Assembly: GCA_030655315.1 (NCBI GenBank)
Contig: JAURVT010000049.1
Location: 186,001-250,000 of the forward strand
From: Nocardioidaceae bacterium
GTDB taxonomy: Bacteria > Actinomycetota > Actinomycetes > Propionibacteriales > Nocardioidaceae
Reading direction: 5' to 3'
DNA length: 64,000 nucleotides
Part shown: in pieces, positions 48,712 to 56,868 of the stretch
Layout: every line of letters starts with the position of its first letter
Numbering within the stretch: the first letter of the stretch is position 1
Notes under the pieces: generated by a model
Told to the model about the DNA's origin: nothing
What the model saw: only the letters and a program-made list of their open reading frames with translations
Database searches by the model: none
Made by a program: the position numbers and the translations under genes

Positions 48712-50049
48712 TCAGAGGAGGGGCATCATGCGGTCCAGCTCGAACTGGGTGACCTGCGACCGGTAGTCGTGCCACTCGGCGCGCTTGTTGCGCAGGAAGA
48801 AGTCGAAGACGTGCTCACCGAGGGTCTCGGCGACGAGCTCGGAGCCCTCCATGATGCGGATGGCCTCGTCGAGGTTGCGCGGGAGCGGCGCGATGCCGAG
48901 GCTGCGACGCTCGCGCTCGCTGAGCGAGTCGACGTCGTCCTCGGACTCGGGCGGCAGCTCGTAGCCCTCCTGGACGCCCTTGAGGCCCGCGCTGAGCAGC
49001 AGGGCGTAGGCGAGGTAGGGGTTGCAGGCCGAGTCGATCGAGCGGATCTCGATCCGGGCGGACTGGCCCTTGTGCGGCTTGTACATGGGCACGCGCACGA
49101 GCGCGGAGCGGTTGTTGTGGCCCCAGGCGATGTAGGACGGCGCCTCGCCGCCGTGGATGAGGCGCTTGTAGGAGTTCACCCACTGGTTGGTGACGGCGGT
49201 GATCTCGGGCGTGTGGCGCAGGATGCCGGCGATGAACGCGCGGCCGGTGCGTGAGAGCTGGTACTCCGCGCCGGCCTCGTAGAACGCGTTCTCGTCGCCC
49301 TCGAAGAGCGACAGGTGGGTGTGCATGCCCGAGCCGGGCGCGTCGGTGAGGGGCTTGGGCATGAAGGAGGCCCAGATGCCCTGGTTGAGCGCCACCTCTC
49401 GCACGACCGTGCGGAACGTCATGATGTTGTCGGCCATCGAGAGCGCATCGGCGTAGCGCAGGTCGATCTCCTGCTGGCCCGGGCCGCCCTCGTGGTGGCT
49501 GAACTCGACCGAGATCCCCATCGCCTCGAGCATGGTGATGACCTCGCGGCGGAAGTCCTGGCCACCACCGCGCGCGGTGTGGTCGAAGTAGCCGGAGTCG
49601 TCGATCGGCACCGGCTTGTCGCCGGCGGCGGGCTTGCCCTTGAAGAGGAAGAACTCGATCTCGGGGTGGGTGTAGAACGTGAAGCCGGCCTCGGCGGCGC
49701 GACCGAGCGCGCGCTTGAGCACGTGGCGGGGGTCGGCGTACGAGGGGCTGCCGTCGGGCATCGCGATGTCGCAGAACATCCTCGCCGTCGCCGGCGTCTC
49801 GCCGCGCCACGGCAGGATCTGGAACGTCGACGGGTCGGGCTTGGCGAGCATGTCGGCCTCGTGCACGCGGGCGAAGCCCTCGATGGCCGAGCCGTCGAAG
49901 CCGATGCCCTCGTCGAAGGCTCCCTCGAGCTCGGCGGGCGCGACGGCCACCGACTTCAGGGAGCCCAGCACGTCGGTGAACCACAGTCGTACGAAGCGCA
50001 CGTCTCGCTCCTCGAGCGCGCGCAGCACGAAGTCCTCTTGCTTGCCCAT
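48712..50049 (-). CDS. glnA2: glutamine synthetase, GlnA2 type
   Basis: 445 residues, matching mycobacterial GlnA2 (about 446) and shorter than GlnA1. The N-terminal beta-grasp domain includes LWFTDVLGSLKSVAVAP. Active-site segments FYTHPEIEFFLF, GPGQQEIDLRYADAL (metal Glu), and SGMHTHLSLFEG (His) are intact. NNRSALVRVP and ARIEIRSIDSACNPYLA bind ATP and glutamate. It makes glutamine from glutamate, ammonia and ATP. The adenylylation Tyr loop of GlnA1 is not obvious. The 159 bases between it and glnE contain no gene. The ATG at 50049 is clear. Confidence 0.95.
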   Translation of the reverse strand: MGKQEDFVLRALEERDVRFVRLWFTDVLGSLKSVAVAPAELEGAFDEGIGFDGSAIEGFARVHEADMLAKPDPSTFQILPWRGETPATARMFCDIAMPDGSPSYADPRHVLKRALGRAAEAGFTFYTHPEIEFFLFKGKPAAGDKPVPIDDSGYFDHTARGGGQDFRREVITMLEAMGISVEFSHHEGGPGQQEIDLRYADALSMADNIMTFRTVVREVALNQGIWASFMPKPLTDAPGSGMHTHLSLFEGDENAFYEAGAEYQLSRTGRAFIAGILRHTPEITAVTNQWVNSYKRLIHGGEAPSYIAWGHNNRSALVRVPMYKPHKGQSARIEIRSIDSACNPYLAYALLLSAGLKGVQEGYELPPESEDDVDSLSERERRSLGIAPLPRNLDEAIRIMEGSELVAETLGEHVFDFFLRNKRAEWHDYRSQVTQFELDRMMPLL

Positions 50050-50133
50050 GGGAGCAGTCTGCCCAGGCTTCGTTGCGTCGCGGTAACCGGGAGGCTCTCG
50101 GACCCGGCGCGTCCGCGCGGATACGCTGGCGAC

Positions 50134-51885
50134 ATGCCCCAGCTGCGCCTCGCGCTCGCCCAGGTGAACACCCGTGTCGGCGACCTCGCGGGCAACGCCG
50201 AGATCGTGCTGGAGCGGTGCCGCCAGGCGCACGCGGCCGGCGCGCACCTCGTCGTCTTCCCCGAGATGGCCCTGACCGGCTACCCGATCGAGGATCTCGC
50301 CATGCGGGCCTCCATCATCCGGGCGTCGCAGGAGACCGTCGTCGACGTCGCCGCCCGACTGGCCGACGAGGGGCTCGGCGACCTGGTCGCCGTGGTCGGG
50401 TACCTCGACCGCGCCACCGACGTCGCCGACGCCGCGGGGGTGCCCAAGAACGCGCCGCAGAACGCGGTGGCGGTGGTCCACGGCGGCGAGGTCGTCGCGC
50501 GTCAGGCCAAGGTGCACCTCTGGAACTACGGCGTCGGCGACGAGATCCGCAACTTCGTCCCCGGCAGCACCATCAACGTCGTGCAGGTGCACGGCGTCGA
50601 CGTCGCGCTCGCCATCTGCGAGGACCTGTGGCGCGACGGCCCCTCGGCCGCGGCCAAGGCCGCCGACGCGGCGCTGCTCGTCGTCCCCAACGGGTCGCCC
50701 TACGAGGCCGACAAGGACGACGTGCGGTTCGACCTCTGCGCGCGCCGGGCCCGTGAGGGCGGGTGCGCGCTGGCCTACGTCAACCTCGTCGGCGGGCAGG
50801 ACGAGCTGGTCTTCGACGGCGACTCGATCGTCGTGGACGCCTCCGGCGAGCTGGTCGCCCGGTCGCGGCAGTTCGTCGAGGAGCTGCTCCTCGCCGACCT
50901 CGACCTGCCGGCCGCCACGCCCACGATGCCGGACGCCGACGAGCGGTTCGGCGGCCTTCGCATCCAGCGCACCATCGTGTCGACCGAGCCGGTGCCGGCC
51001 TACGAGCCGCAACCGCTCGAGGTCGTCCCGCGCCTGGACGCGCTGGCCGAGCGGTGGCACGCGCTCGTGCTCGGGCTGCGGGACTACGTGGAGAAGAACG
51101 GCTTCCGTACCGTCCTGATGGGCCTGTCCGGTGGCATCGACTCGACGCTGGTCGGCGCCATCGCCGTCGACGCGCTCGGCGCCGACCGGGTGTTCGGCGT
51201 CTCCAACCCCAGCGAGTGGTCCACCGAGCACTCCCGCACCGACGCCGCCGAGCTCGCCCGCCGCACCGGTCTGACGCTCGACACGGTGGCCATCGCCCCG
51301 ATCTTCGACGCCTACCAGGACGCGCTGCACGTGGACGGCCTGGCCGAGGAGAACCTGCAGGCCCGCGTCCGGGCGGTGATCTGGATGGCGCTGTCGAACC
51401 AGCACGGCCACCTGGTGCTCGCCTGCGGCAACAAGTCCGAGCTCGCCACCGGCTACTCCACCATCTACGGCGACGCCGTCGGCGGGTACGCCCCCATCAA
51501 GGACGTCCCCAAGACCCTCGTCTGGGAGCTGTCGCGCTGGCGCAACGCCGAGGCCGAGCGGCGCGGCGAGACCCCGCCGATCCCCGAGAACGCGATCAGC
51601 AAGCCGCCGTCGGCCGAGCTGCGCCCGGGGCAGCTAGACTCGGACTCGCTGCCCGAGTACGACCTCCTCGACGCCGTCCTCGACGCCTACGTCGAGCGCG
51701 GGCTCGGCGCCGACGAGGTCGTGGCCGAGGGCTTCGACCGCGAGCTGGTCGAACGCGTCGTCACGCTCGTCGACCGCGCGGAGTACAAGCGCCGCCAGTA
51801 CCCGCCGGGCCCCAAGATCTCGCGCCGCAACTTCGGCCGGGACCGTCGCGTCCCCATCACCAACGCCTGGCGCGAGTCGCACTAG
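50134..51885 (+). CDS. nadE: glutamine-dependent NAD+ synthetase
   Basis: 583 residues in two domains. The N-terminal nitrilase-like glutaminase has the triad Glu44 (VFPEMALTGYP), Lys126 (RQAKVHLWNYG) and Cys162 (AICEDLW). The C-terminal synthetase has the PP-loop SGGIDST near 331 and the C-terminal KISRRNFGRDRRVPITNAW. It converts deamido-NAD to NAD using ammonia channelled from glutamine. TACGCT ends six bases before the ATG at 50134, pointing to a leaderless mRNA. It is divergent from glnA2, which uses the same substrate pool, over 84 bases. Confidence 0.96.
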   Translation: MPQLRLALAQVNTRVGDLAGNAEIVLERCRQAHAAGAHLVVFPEMALTGYPIEDLAMRASIIRASQETVVDVAARLADEGLGDLVAVVGYLDRATDVADAAGVPKNAPQNAVAVVHGGEVVARQAKVHLWNYGVGDEIRNFVPGSTINVVQVHGVDVALAICEDLWRDGPSAAAKAADAALLVVPNGSPYEADKDDVRFDLCARRAREGGCALAYVNLVGGQDELVFDGDSIVVDASGELVARSRQFVEELLLADLDLPAATPTMPDADERFGGLRIQRTIVSTEPVPAYEPQPLEVVPRLDALAERWHALVLGLRDYVEKNGFRTVLMGLSGGIDSTLVGAIAVDALGADRVFGVSNPSEWSTEHSRTDAAELARRTGLTLDTVAIAPIFDAYQDALHVDGLAEENLQARVRAVIWMALSNQHGHLVLACGNKSELATGYSTIYGDAVGGYAPIKDVPKTLVWELSRWRNAEAERRGETPPIPENAISKPPSAELRPGQLDSDSLPEYDLLDAVLDAYVERGLGADEVVAEGFDRELVERVVTLVDRAEYKRRQYPPGPKISRRNFGRDRRVPITNAWRESH

Positions 51886-51922
51886 GCCACCGTGCGTCGT
51901 GGGTCGGGCACCGCTGCCGGGT

Positions 51923-51975
51923 GGCGGTGGGCACGGCCACACGTCCGGCCCGATCCTGGGGCCGTACCCACCGCC
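51923..51975. repeat. GGCGGTGGG hairpin element (copy 2)
   Basis: Left arm GGCGGTGGGCACGGCC (51923-51938) pairs with GGGGCCGTACCCACCGCC (51958-51975) with one mismatch in the shared length. Arms and spacing match the hairpin at 2183-2235. It follows the nadE stop and faces the 3' end of the DUF5130 gene. Confidence 0.65.
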
Positions 51976-51982
51976 GGTGCAG

Positions 51983-52015
51983 CAGCAACCACGAACGGTG
52001 TCCGGCTGGTTGCTG
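51983..52015. terminator. second hairpin after nadE
   Basis: CAGCAACCA (51983-51991) and TGGTTGCTG (52007-52015) are perfect complements with a 15-base loop. A further copy of TGGTTGCTG is at 52038-52046. It probably helps terminate the convergent transcripts. Nothing else is seen in 51886-52059. Confidence 0.5.
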
Positions 52016-52059
52016 AGGCACCGTCAGGACGGTGGTCTGGTTGCTGACGCGCCGCCGGC

Positions 52060-52446
52060 TCAGGAGTGGAGCAGGCGCGGGGCGCGGGCGTGCTCGGCCA
52101 GCTGCTGCAGGCCGCGCACGATGCCGCCGGTGAGGTCGTCGGCGACGAACGAGCCCTGCATGCCGAGCGCCGCGAGGGCCACGGCTCCGTCGTCGAGCAC
52201 GCGACGCACGCTGCTGCCGGTGACGATCTCGAGCGCCCGCGCGTCGGGGTCGACCAGGACGAAGACCGCGTTCTCGGAGTCCGTCATCGCGGCGTGCTGA
52301 CGCTCGGCGGACGCGCGGGGCGACTCGCCGCCGTGGCCGATGACCACCGCGAACCGGCGCCCGCTGAGCTGCTCGGCCTCCTGGACCGCGTACCGGACGA
52401 GGCGGCGCTGGGCCTCGCTCAGGTCACCACGAGGCACTGGCGCCAC
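52060..52446 (-). CDS. DUF5130 (TPM-like) family protein
   Basis: 128 residues. A TPM-like alpha/beta domain is seen: AEQLSGRRFAVVIGHGG near 24, NAVFVLVDPDARALEIVTGSSV near 60, and GGIVRGLQQLAEHARA at the C-terminus. The family is common in actinobacteria and unassigned; TPM domains are linked to photosystem repair and membrane-surface phosphatase activity elsewhere. The GTG at 52446 (or 52437) overlaps the 3' end of the upstream small membrane protein gene by about 20 bases, so the two form an operon. No signal peptide. Confidence 0.75.
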   Translation of the reverse strand: MAPVPRGDLSEAQRRLVRYAVQEAEQLSGRRFAVVIGHGGESPRASAERQHAAMTDSENAVFVLVDPDARALEIVTGSSVRRVLDDGAVALAALGMQGSFVADDLTGGIVRGLQQLAEHARAPRLLHS

Positions 52447-52795
52447 CCGTGGACCCGGCGCGCTCGCCGTCGGCGCGGTCGTCGTCGTCCGAGCGGTCGG
52501 CCGGGCCGACCTCACCGAAGCGCTGGTCGGGCGCCTCGAGCTGGTCGCCGCCGAGGGTGGGACGCGGGTACGTCTTGTGCTTGCCGAGCAGGCCGAGCGC
52601 GCCGATCAGGACGAACAGCACGATCGGGCCGGCGACGAAGACCAGCAGCACGTACAGCGTGGAGAACCCCTCACCGGGGGCCCAGGTGGCCGGCTCGTCG
52701 GCCGAAGCGAGCGCCGGCAGGGCCACCACCTGCGTGGCGACGGCGGCCGCGACAGCGGCGGGGACGGTCCAGCGGGGCGTCGACGGGAGCCTCAT
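52424..52795 (-). CDS. small single-pass membrane protein, hypothetical
   Basis: 123 residues. A cleavable-looking signal (about 1-31, ending LPALASADEP) is followed by an outside linker, one membrane helix (about 45-68, LYVLLVFVAGPIVLFVLIGALGLLG), and an acidic cytosolic tail rich in Asp/Glu (GPADRSDDDDRADGE). I recognise no domain. The ATG at 52795 starts the reading frame. It overlaps the DUF5130 gene and is divergent from the amidase gene over 42 bases. Confidence 0.75.
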   Translation of the reverse strand: MRLPSTPRWTVPAAVAAAVATQVVALPALASADEPATWAPGEGFSTLYVLLVFVAGPIVLFVLIGALGLLGKHKTYPRPTLGGDQLEAPDQRFGEVGPADRSDDDDRADGERAGSTGGASASW

Positions 52796-52837
52796 GCGGC
52801 CCAGCATACCGACCGCCGCGGGTCCTACGCTGGCCCG

Positions 52838-54274
52838 ATGGCCGACCTCCACGAGCTCGACGCCCACGCCCTCGCCGCCGCGTACCGCGACGGCTCGACC
52901 ACGCCGTCCGAGGTGGTCGACCACCTGCTGTCCCGGATCGACGCGCTCGACGCGACCCTCGGCGCCTTCGTCACCGTCACCGCCGAGTCGGCGCGCGCCC
53001 TGGCCGCCGACGCCACCGCCCGGTTCGCCTCCGGCGCCGGCGACCTGCCGCCCCTGCTCGGCGTGCCCACCGCGATCAAGGACCTCAACCTCACCGCGGG
53101 CGTGCGCACCACCTTCGGCTCGGCGGTGATGCGCGACCACGTGCCGACCGTGTCGGACACCGTCGTGACCAATCTCGAGGCCGCGGGCACCGTGAGCCTG
53201 GGCAAGACGAACACCCCGGAGTTCGGCAGCCCCTGCTACACCGAGCCCGACGTCGCCCCGCCCGCCCGCACCCCGTACGACCTCACGCGCAGCGCCGGCG
53301 GCTCCTCCGGCGGTGCGGGCGCGGCGGTGGCCGCGGGCCTCGTCCCGTTCGCCCACGGCTCGGACGGCGGGGGCTCGATCCGCATCCCCGCGAGCGTCTG
53401 CGGGCTGGTCGGCCTGAAGCCGAGCCGCGGCCGCATCTCGCGCGCGCCGGTCTACGGCGACGTCACCGGCCTGTCGACGTCGGGCTCGCTCGCCCGCACC
53501 GTGCGTGACGCCGCCGTGCTGCTCGACGCGATGGCCGTCCGCGTGCCCGGCGAGGCGCTGCGCGCCCAGCCCGTCCCCGACGGCGCGAGCTGGCGCGACT
53601 GGTGCGACCGCGATCCCGGGCGCCTGCGCATCGCCCGCTTCGTCGCCCCGGTCATCGCCGACGTGGCGGTCGACCCCCAGGTCGTCGCCGCGTGGGAGGA
53701 CGCGTCGCGGCTCCTGGAGCGGCTCGGGCACGAGATCGTCGACATCGAGCCGCCGGTGCCGCCCTCCGCGGTGCCGGCGTTCGAGACGGTGTGGGCGGTC
53801 AGCGCGACGATGTCGCCCGTCCCGCCCGAGGCCGAGCAGGCGCTGCGTCCCCTCAGCCGCTGGCTGCGTGAGCGAGGACGGAAGACGTCGGCCCCCGAGC
53901 TGGCCCAGGCGCTGCTGGCGATGGGCCAGGCCGGCGCCCGTGCCGTGGCCGCGACCGACCCCTACGACGCCGTGCTCACCCCCACGCTGGGCCGGCTGCC
54001 CGCGCCGGTGGGCGGCATCCGCGACGACGCCGACCCGGCCGCCGACTTCGCGGCGCAGAAGGCGTTCACCCCGTTCACCGCCGCCTGGAACGTCACCGGC
54101 ATGCCCGCGGTGTCGCTCCCGACCGGGTGGTCGAGCGAGGGCCTGCCCATCGGCACCATGCTGGCGGGCCGGCCGGGTGAGGAGCACGTGCTGTGCGCGC
54201 TGGCCGCCCAGGTGGAGGCCGCGTGCTCGACCGCCCCGGGCGACTGGGGCCGGCCCGCGCTCGCGCTGCCGTGA
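52838..54274 (+). CDS. amidase-signature family amidase
   Basis: 478 residues. The Ser-cisSer-Lys triad is intact: Lys81 (AIKDLN), Ser156 (AGGSSGG) and the nucleophile Ser180 (GSDGGGSIRIPA), with the family's 24-residue Ser-Ser spacing. It hydrolyses an amide of unknown structure; many such enzymes act on aryl or aliphatic amides. It is not GatA, since gatC and gatB are absent. TACGCT ends six bases before the ATG at 52838. Its stop overlaps the next start (GTGA), coupling it to a GNAT gene. Confidence 0.92.
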   Translation: MADLHELDAHALAAAYRDGSTTPSEVVDHLLSRIDALDATLGAFVTVTAESARALAADATARFASGAGDLPPLLGVPTAIKDLNLTAGVRTTFGSAVMRDHVPTVSDTVVTNLEAAGTVSLGKTNTPEFGSPCYTEPDVAPPARTPYDLTRSAGGSSGGAGAAVAAGLVPFAHGSDGGGSIRIPASVCGLVGLKPSRGRISRAPVYGDVTGLSTSGSLARTVRDAAVLLDAMAVRVPGEALRAQPVPDGASWRDWCDRDPGRLRIARFVAPVIADVAVDPQVVAAWEDASRLLERLGHEIVDIEPPVPPSAVPAFETVWAVSATMSPVPPEAEQALRPLSRWLRERGRKTSAPELAQALLAMGQAGARAVAATDPYDAVLTPTLGRLPAPVGGIRDDADPAADFAAQKAFTPFTAAWNVTGMPAVSLPTGWSSEGLPIGTMLAGRPGEEHVLCALAAQVEAACSTAPGDWGRPALALP

Positions 54275-54837
54275 GCCGCCACGTCGAGTCCGTCCTCCTG
54301 GCCGACGGCGACCTGACCGTCGAGGCCTGGACCGTCCACCACGTCGCGTCGATCGCGCCGTGGCTCGAGGCCGGGCACGAGTGGAAGCGGTGGGACGCCC
54401 CCTACCTCCCGGCGCCGACCCACCAGCAGCGTGCGGCGCTCGTCACGGCCCTCACCGCCGACACCTGGCAGCGCGACCCGCGGTCGGACCGGCCCATGCG
54501 GCTGCCCGTCTGCCTCGACGGGACGGCCGTCGGGACGCTCTCCTGGCACTGGGAGGACCCGGTCTCGGGCTGGGCACGGGTCGGGATCGTCCTGCACGAC
54601 CCGTCCGGCTGGGGCGCCGGCACGGGCACCCGGGCCCTGCGGCTCTGGTCCGCCTGGCTCGCCGCCCAGCCCGACGTCCACCGCCTCGACCTCGCCACCT
54701 GGGGCGGCCACGCCGCCATGCTCGCGGTGGCCCGCCGGTGCGGCTTCACCGACGAGGTCCGGCTCACCGGTGCGCGGCTCGTCGACGGCGTCCGGCACGA
54801 CGCGGTCGTGATGGCGAGGCCCGCGCAGCCGACGTGA
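54271..54837 (+). CDS. GNAT family N-acetyltransferase
   Basis: 188 residues. A GNAT fold is indicated by the acetyl-CoA loop GWGAGTGTRALRLWSAWL near 107 and the preceding strand ARVGIVLHD. CGFTDEVRLTGARLVDGVRHDAVVM at the C-terminus is typical of RimJ-like acetyltransferases. The acceptor is unknown. It overlaps the amidase stop by four bases and so belongs to its operon. The MscS gene 46 bases downstream has its own promoter-like hexamer. Confidence 0.83.
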   Translation: MSRHVESVLLADGDLTVEAWTVHHVASIAPWLEAGHEWKRWDAPYLPAPTHQQRAALVTALTADTWQRDPRSDRPMRLPVCLDGTAVGTLSWHWEDPVSGWARVGIVLHDPSGWGAGTGTRALRLWSAWLAAQPDVHRLDLATWGGHAAMLAVARRCGFTDEVRLTGARLVDGVRHDAVVMARPAQPT

Positions 54838-54883
54838 CCGGAGTCGCCTTGTCCCGTCCGCGTGGTCCGTTACGGTCGGGGAC

Positions 54884-55975
54884 GTGTCAGCCCTTCCCGC
54901 CGCCCTGACGTCCGGCCTGCCCTCGGCCGCCTCCGTCGACACCACGCACTGCTGGCAGGACAGCACCAACGACGTGTGCAACGCGGTCTACTCCTGGACC
55001 GACCAGAACGGCACCGCCGCCGAGATCGCCGACTGGGTGGTGGCCAAGCCGGCCGCCATCGTCGGCCTCCTCTTCGTCGGGTGGCTGGTCCGCCTGCTCC
55101 TGCACCGCGTGATCGACCGGGTCACCAAGCAGGCCGCGTCCGGCTCGGTGCCGGGGATGCTGCAGCACGGCAAGGCCGACCGGATCCTCGGCGACACCCA
55201 CGCCATCGCGATGCAGCGGCGCGAGCAGCGCGCGAACTCGATGGGGTCGCTGCTCAAGAACATCAGCACGATCGTCCTCGCGGTGATCGTCGCCTTCATG
55301 GTGATCGCCCAGCTCGGCTACAACATCGCCCCGCTGATCGCGAGCGCCGGCATCATCGGCGTCGCGCTCGGCTTCGGCGCCCAGAGCCTGGTCAAGGACT
55401 TCCTCTCGGGCATCTTCATGATCCTGGAGGACCAGTACGGCGTCGGCGACTCGGTCGACCTCGGCGAGGCCATCGGCACGGTCGAGGCCGTCGGGCTGCG
55501 CGTCACGCGGGTCCGCGACGTCAACGGAACCGTCTGGTACGTCCGCAACGGCGAGATCCTGCGGGTGGGCAACCAGAGCCAGAACTGGGCCCAGACCGTC
55601 CTCGACATCCCGGTCGCCTACCAGGAGGACCTCACCCACGTCCGCGCCGTGCTGCAGTCGGTGGCGCACGAGATGTGGGACGACGAGGACCACCGCGGCG
55701 ACATCATCGAGGAGCCCGACGTCTGGGGCGTCGAGCGCTGGGACCCCGACGCCGTCGTCGTCCGGGTCGTGCTCAAGACCGCCCCGCTGCGCCAGTGGGC
55801 CGTCGCCCGCGAGATGCGCGAGCGGATCAAGGACCGCTTCGACGAGGAGGGCATCGTCATCCCGGCCGCCGAGCGGGTGAAGTGGATGCGTCACGCCGGC
55901 GGGTCCGACGCGCTGCTCGGCGAGAGCACTCCCCCGACGCCGCCCGGCGGCACCCCTGGGACGATGGGGACGTGA
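54884..55975 (+). CDS. MscS-type mechanosensitive ion channel
   Basis: 363 residues. Three membrane segments (about 52-75, 122-145, 150-172) precede the MscS domain. The pore helix TM3 is rich in small residues: IIGVALGFGAQSLVKDFLSGIFMILEDQ (about 162-189). The cytosolic vestibule follows with DSVDLGEAIGTVEAVGLRVT and WYVRNGEILRVGN. It releases solutes on hypo-osmotic shock. A stretch with Cys residues before TM1 (THCWQDSTNDVCNA) is unusual. TACGGT lies seven bases before the GTG at 54884, and its stop overlaps the globin start. Confidence 0.92.
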   Translation: MSALPAALTSGLPSAASVDTTHCWQDSTNDVCNAVYSWTDQNGTAAEIADWVVAKPAAIVGLLFVGWLVRLLLHRVIDRVTKQAASGSVPGMLQHGKADRILGDTHAIAMQRREQRANSMGSLLKNISTIVLAVIVAFMVIAQLGYNIAPLIASAGIIGVALGFGAQSLVKDFLSGIFMILEDQYGVGDSVDLGEAIGTVEAVGLRVTRVRDVNGTVWYVRNGEILRVGNQSQNWAQTVLDIPVAYQEDLTHVRAVLQSVAHEMWDDEDHRGDIIEEPDVWGVERWDPDAVVVRVVLKTAPLRQWAVAREMRERIKDRFDEEGIVIPAAERVKWMRHAGGSDALLGESTPPTPPGGTPGTMGT

Positions 55976-56373
55976 GCGACACCCAGCCCGAGGGCCAGAC
56001 CTTCTACGAGGCCATCGGCGGCCACGACACGATCGCGCTGATCGTGCACCGCTTCTACGAGGGCGTCGCCACCGACGACGTCCTCCGGCCGCTGTACCCC
56101 GAGGCCGACCTCGGCCCGGCCGAGGACCGGTTCCGCGGGTTCCTCGAGCAGTACTGGGGCGGCCCGACCACCTACTCCCAGGAGCGCGGGCATCCCCGCC
56201 TGCGCATGCGTCACGCGCCCTTCGCCGTCACGCCCACCGCCCGCGACCGCTGGCTCGTCCACTTCCGCGCCGGTCTCGACGCCGCCGCGCTCCCCGCCGA
56301 CCTCGACCGGCAGTTCTGGGAGTACGTCACCCACGCGGCCACCTTCATGGTCAACACCCACGAAGAGCTCTGA
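55972..56373 (+). CDS. glbO: group II truncated hemoglobin (GlbO)
   Basis: 133 residues, the usual size. The start FYEAIGGHDTIALIVHRFYEGVATD is the A-B helix region. YWGGPTTYSQERGHPRLRMRHAPF contains the proximal-His segment RHAPF near 82, and RDRWLVHF carries the group-II Trp G8. It binds O2 and may handle NO or other oxidants. The GTG at 55972 overlaps the MscS stop by four bases, an operon seen in related actinobacteria. A palindrome overlapping its stop ends the transcript. Confidence 0.93.
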   Translation: MSDTQPEGQTFYEAIGGHDTIALIVHRFYEGVATDDVLRPLYPEADLGPAEDRFRGFLEQYWGGPTTYSQERGHPRLRMRHAPFAVTPTARDRWLVHFRAGLDAAALPADLDRQFWEYVTHAATFMVNTHEEL

Positions 56374-56445
56374 GACCCAGGCTGCGCCCGCCTGACGGCG
56401 TTGCTGCTCGCTCGCCTTGTCAGCCGAACGCCCTGGGTCTCAGAG
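56368..56445. terminator. palindromic bidirectional terminator containing both stop codons
   Basis: The 14-base arms CTCTGAGACCCAGG (56368-56381) and CCTGGGTCTCAGAG (56432-56445) are exact complements. The left arm holds the glbO stop and the right arm the stop of the convergent thioesterase. An inner CTGAC/GTCAG pair lies in the 50-base loop. Confidence 0.8.
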
Positions 56446-56868
56446 TGGGGTGTCTGTTGATGGGGTCAGAAGACCCTCCAGGTAGTCGCGCTCGGCGGTG
56501 TCGAGCTCGCGGGAGGACTGGGTGGCGGCGTCGAAGGCGACGAGGACGGCCGTGGCCGAGGCCAGGACGGGCGAGTCGTCGGCCAGCTGGTCGTGGATCC
56601 GCGAGGTGATGTGGAACGACCGGCCGCCGAGGCGGAGCACGCGGGTGCGCACCTCGTAGGGGGTCTGGCGGAAGAACATCGGCCGCTTGTAGTCGACGGT
56701 GACGCGGGCGACCACGAGCGAGCGGCCCCCGGCGACGCGGACCAGCCGGCTCAGGAAGCTGATCCGCGACTCCTGGAAGTACTCGAAGTACTTCACGTTG
56801 TTGACGTGGCCGTACGCGTCGACGTCGGACCACCGGACGTGCAGCGGGTAGACGTGGTCGTCGCTCAT
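56440..56868 (-). CDS. acyl-CoA thioesterase (hot-dog fold)
   Basis: 142 residues, a 4-hydroxybenzoyl-CoA-thioesterase-like single hot-dog domain. The active-site Asp lies in VRWSDVDAYGHVNNVKYFEYFQE (residues 11-33), and the later strand VTVDYKRPMFFRQTPYEV is typical. It hydrolyses acyl-CoA to free acid. It overlaps the upstream paralogous thioesterase by four bases (ATGA), so they are coupled and may form a hetero-oligomer. The stop lies inside the terminator arm. Confidence 0.9.
   Translation of the reverse strand: MSDDHVYPLHVRWSDVDAYGHVNNVKYFEYFQESRISFLSRLVRVAGGRSLVVARVTVDYKRPMFFRQTPYEVRTRVLRLGGRSFHITSRIHDQLADDSPVLASATAVLVAFDAATQSSRELDTAERDYLEGLLTPSTDTPL

Noticed and set aside
46696-49254. 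852-codon plus-strand open frame opposite glnE and glnA2
   Set aside because: It spans the glnE-glnA2 intergenic space and both genes in antisense, with repeated low-complexity Arg/Gly/Val/Glu sequence. It is a shadow.
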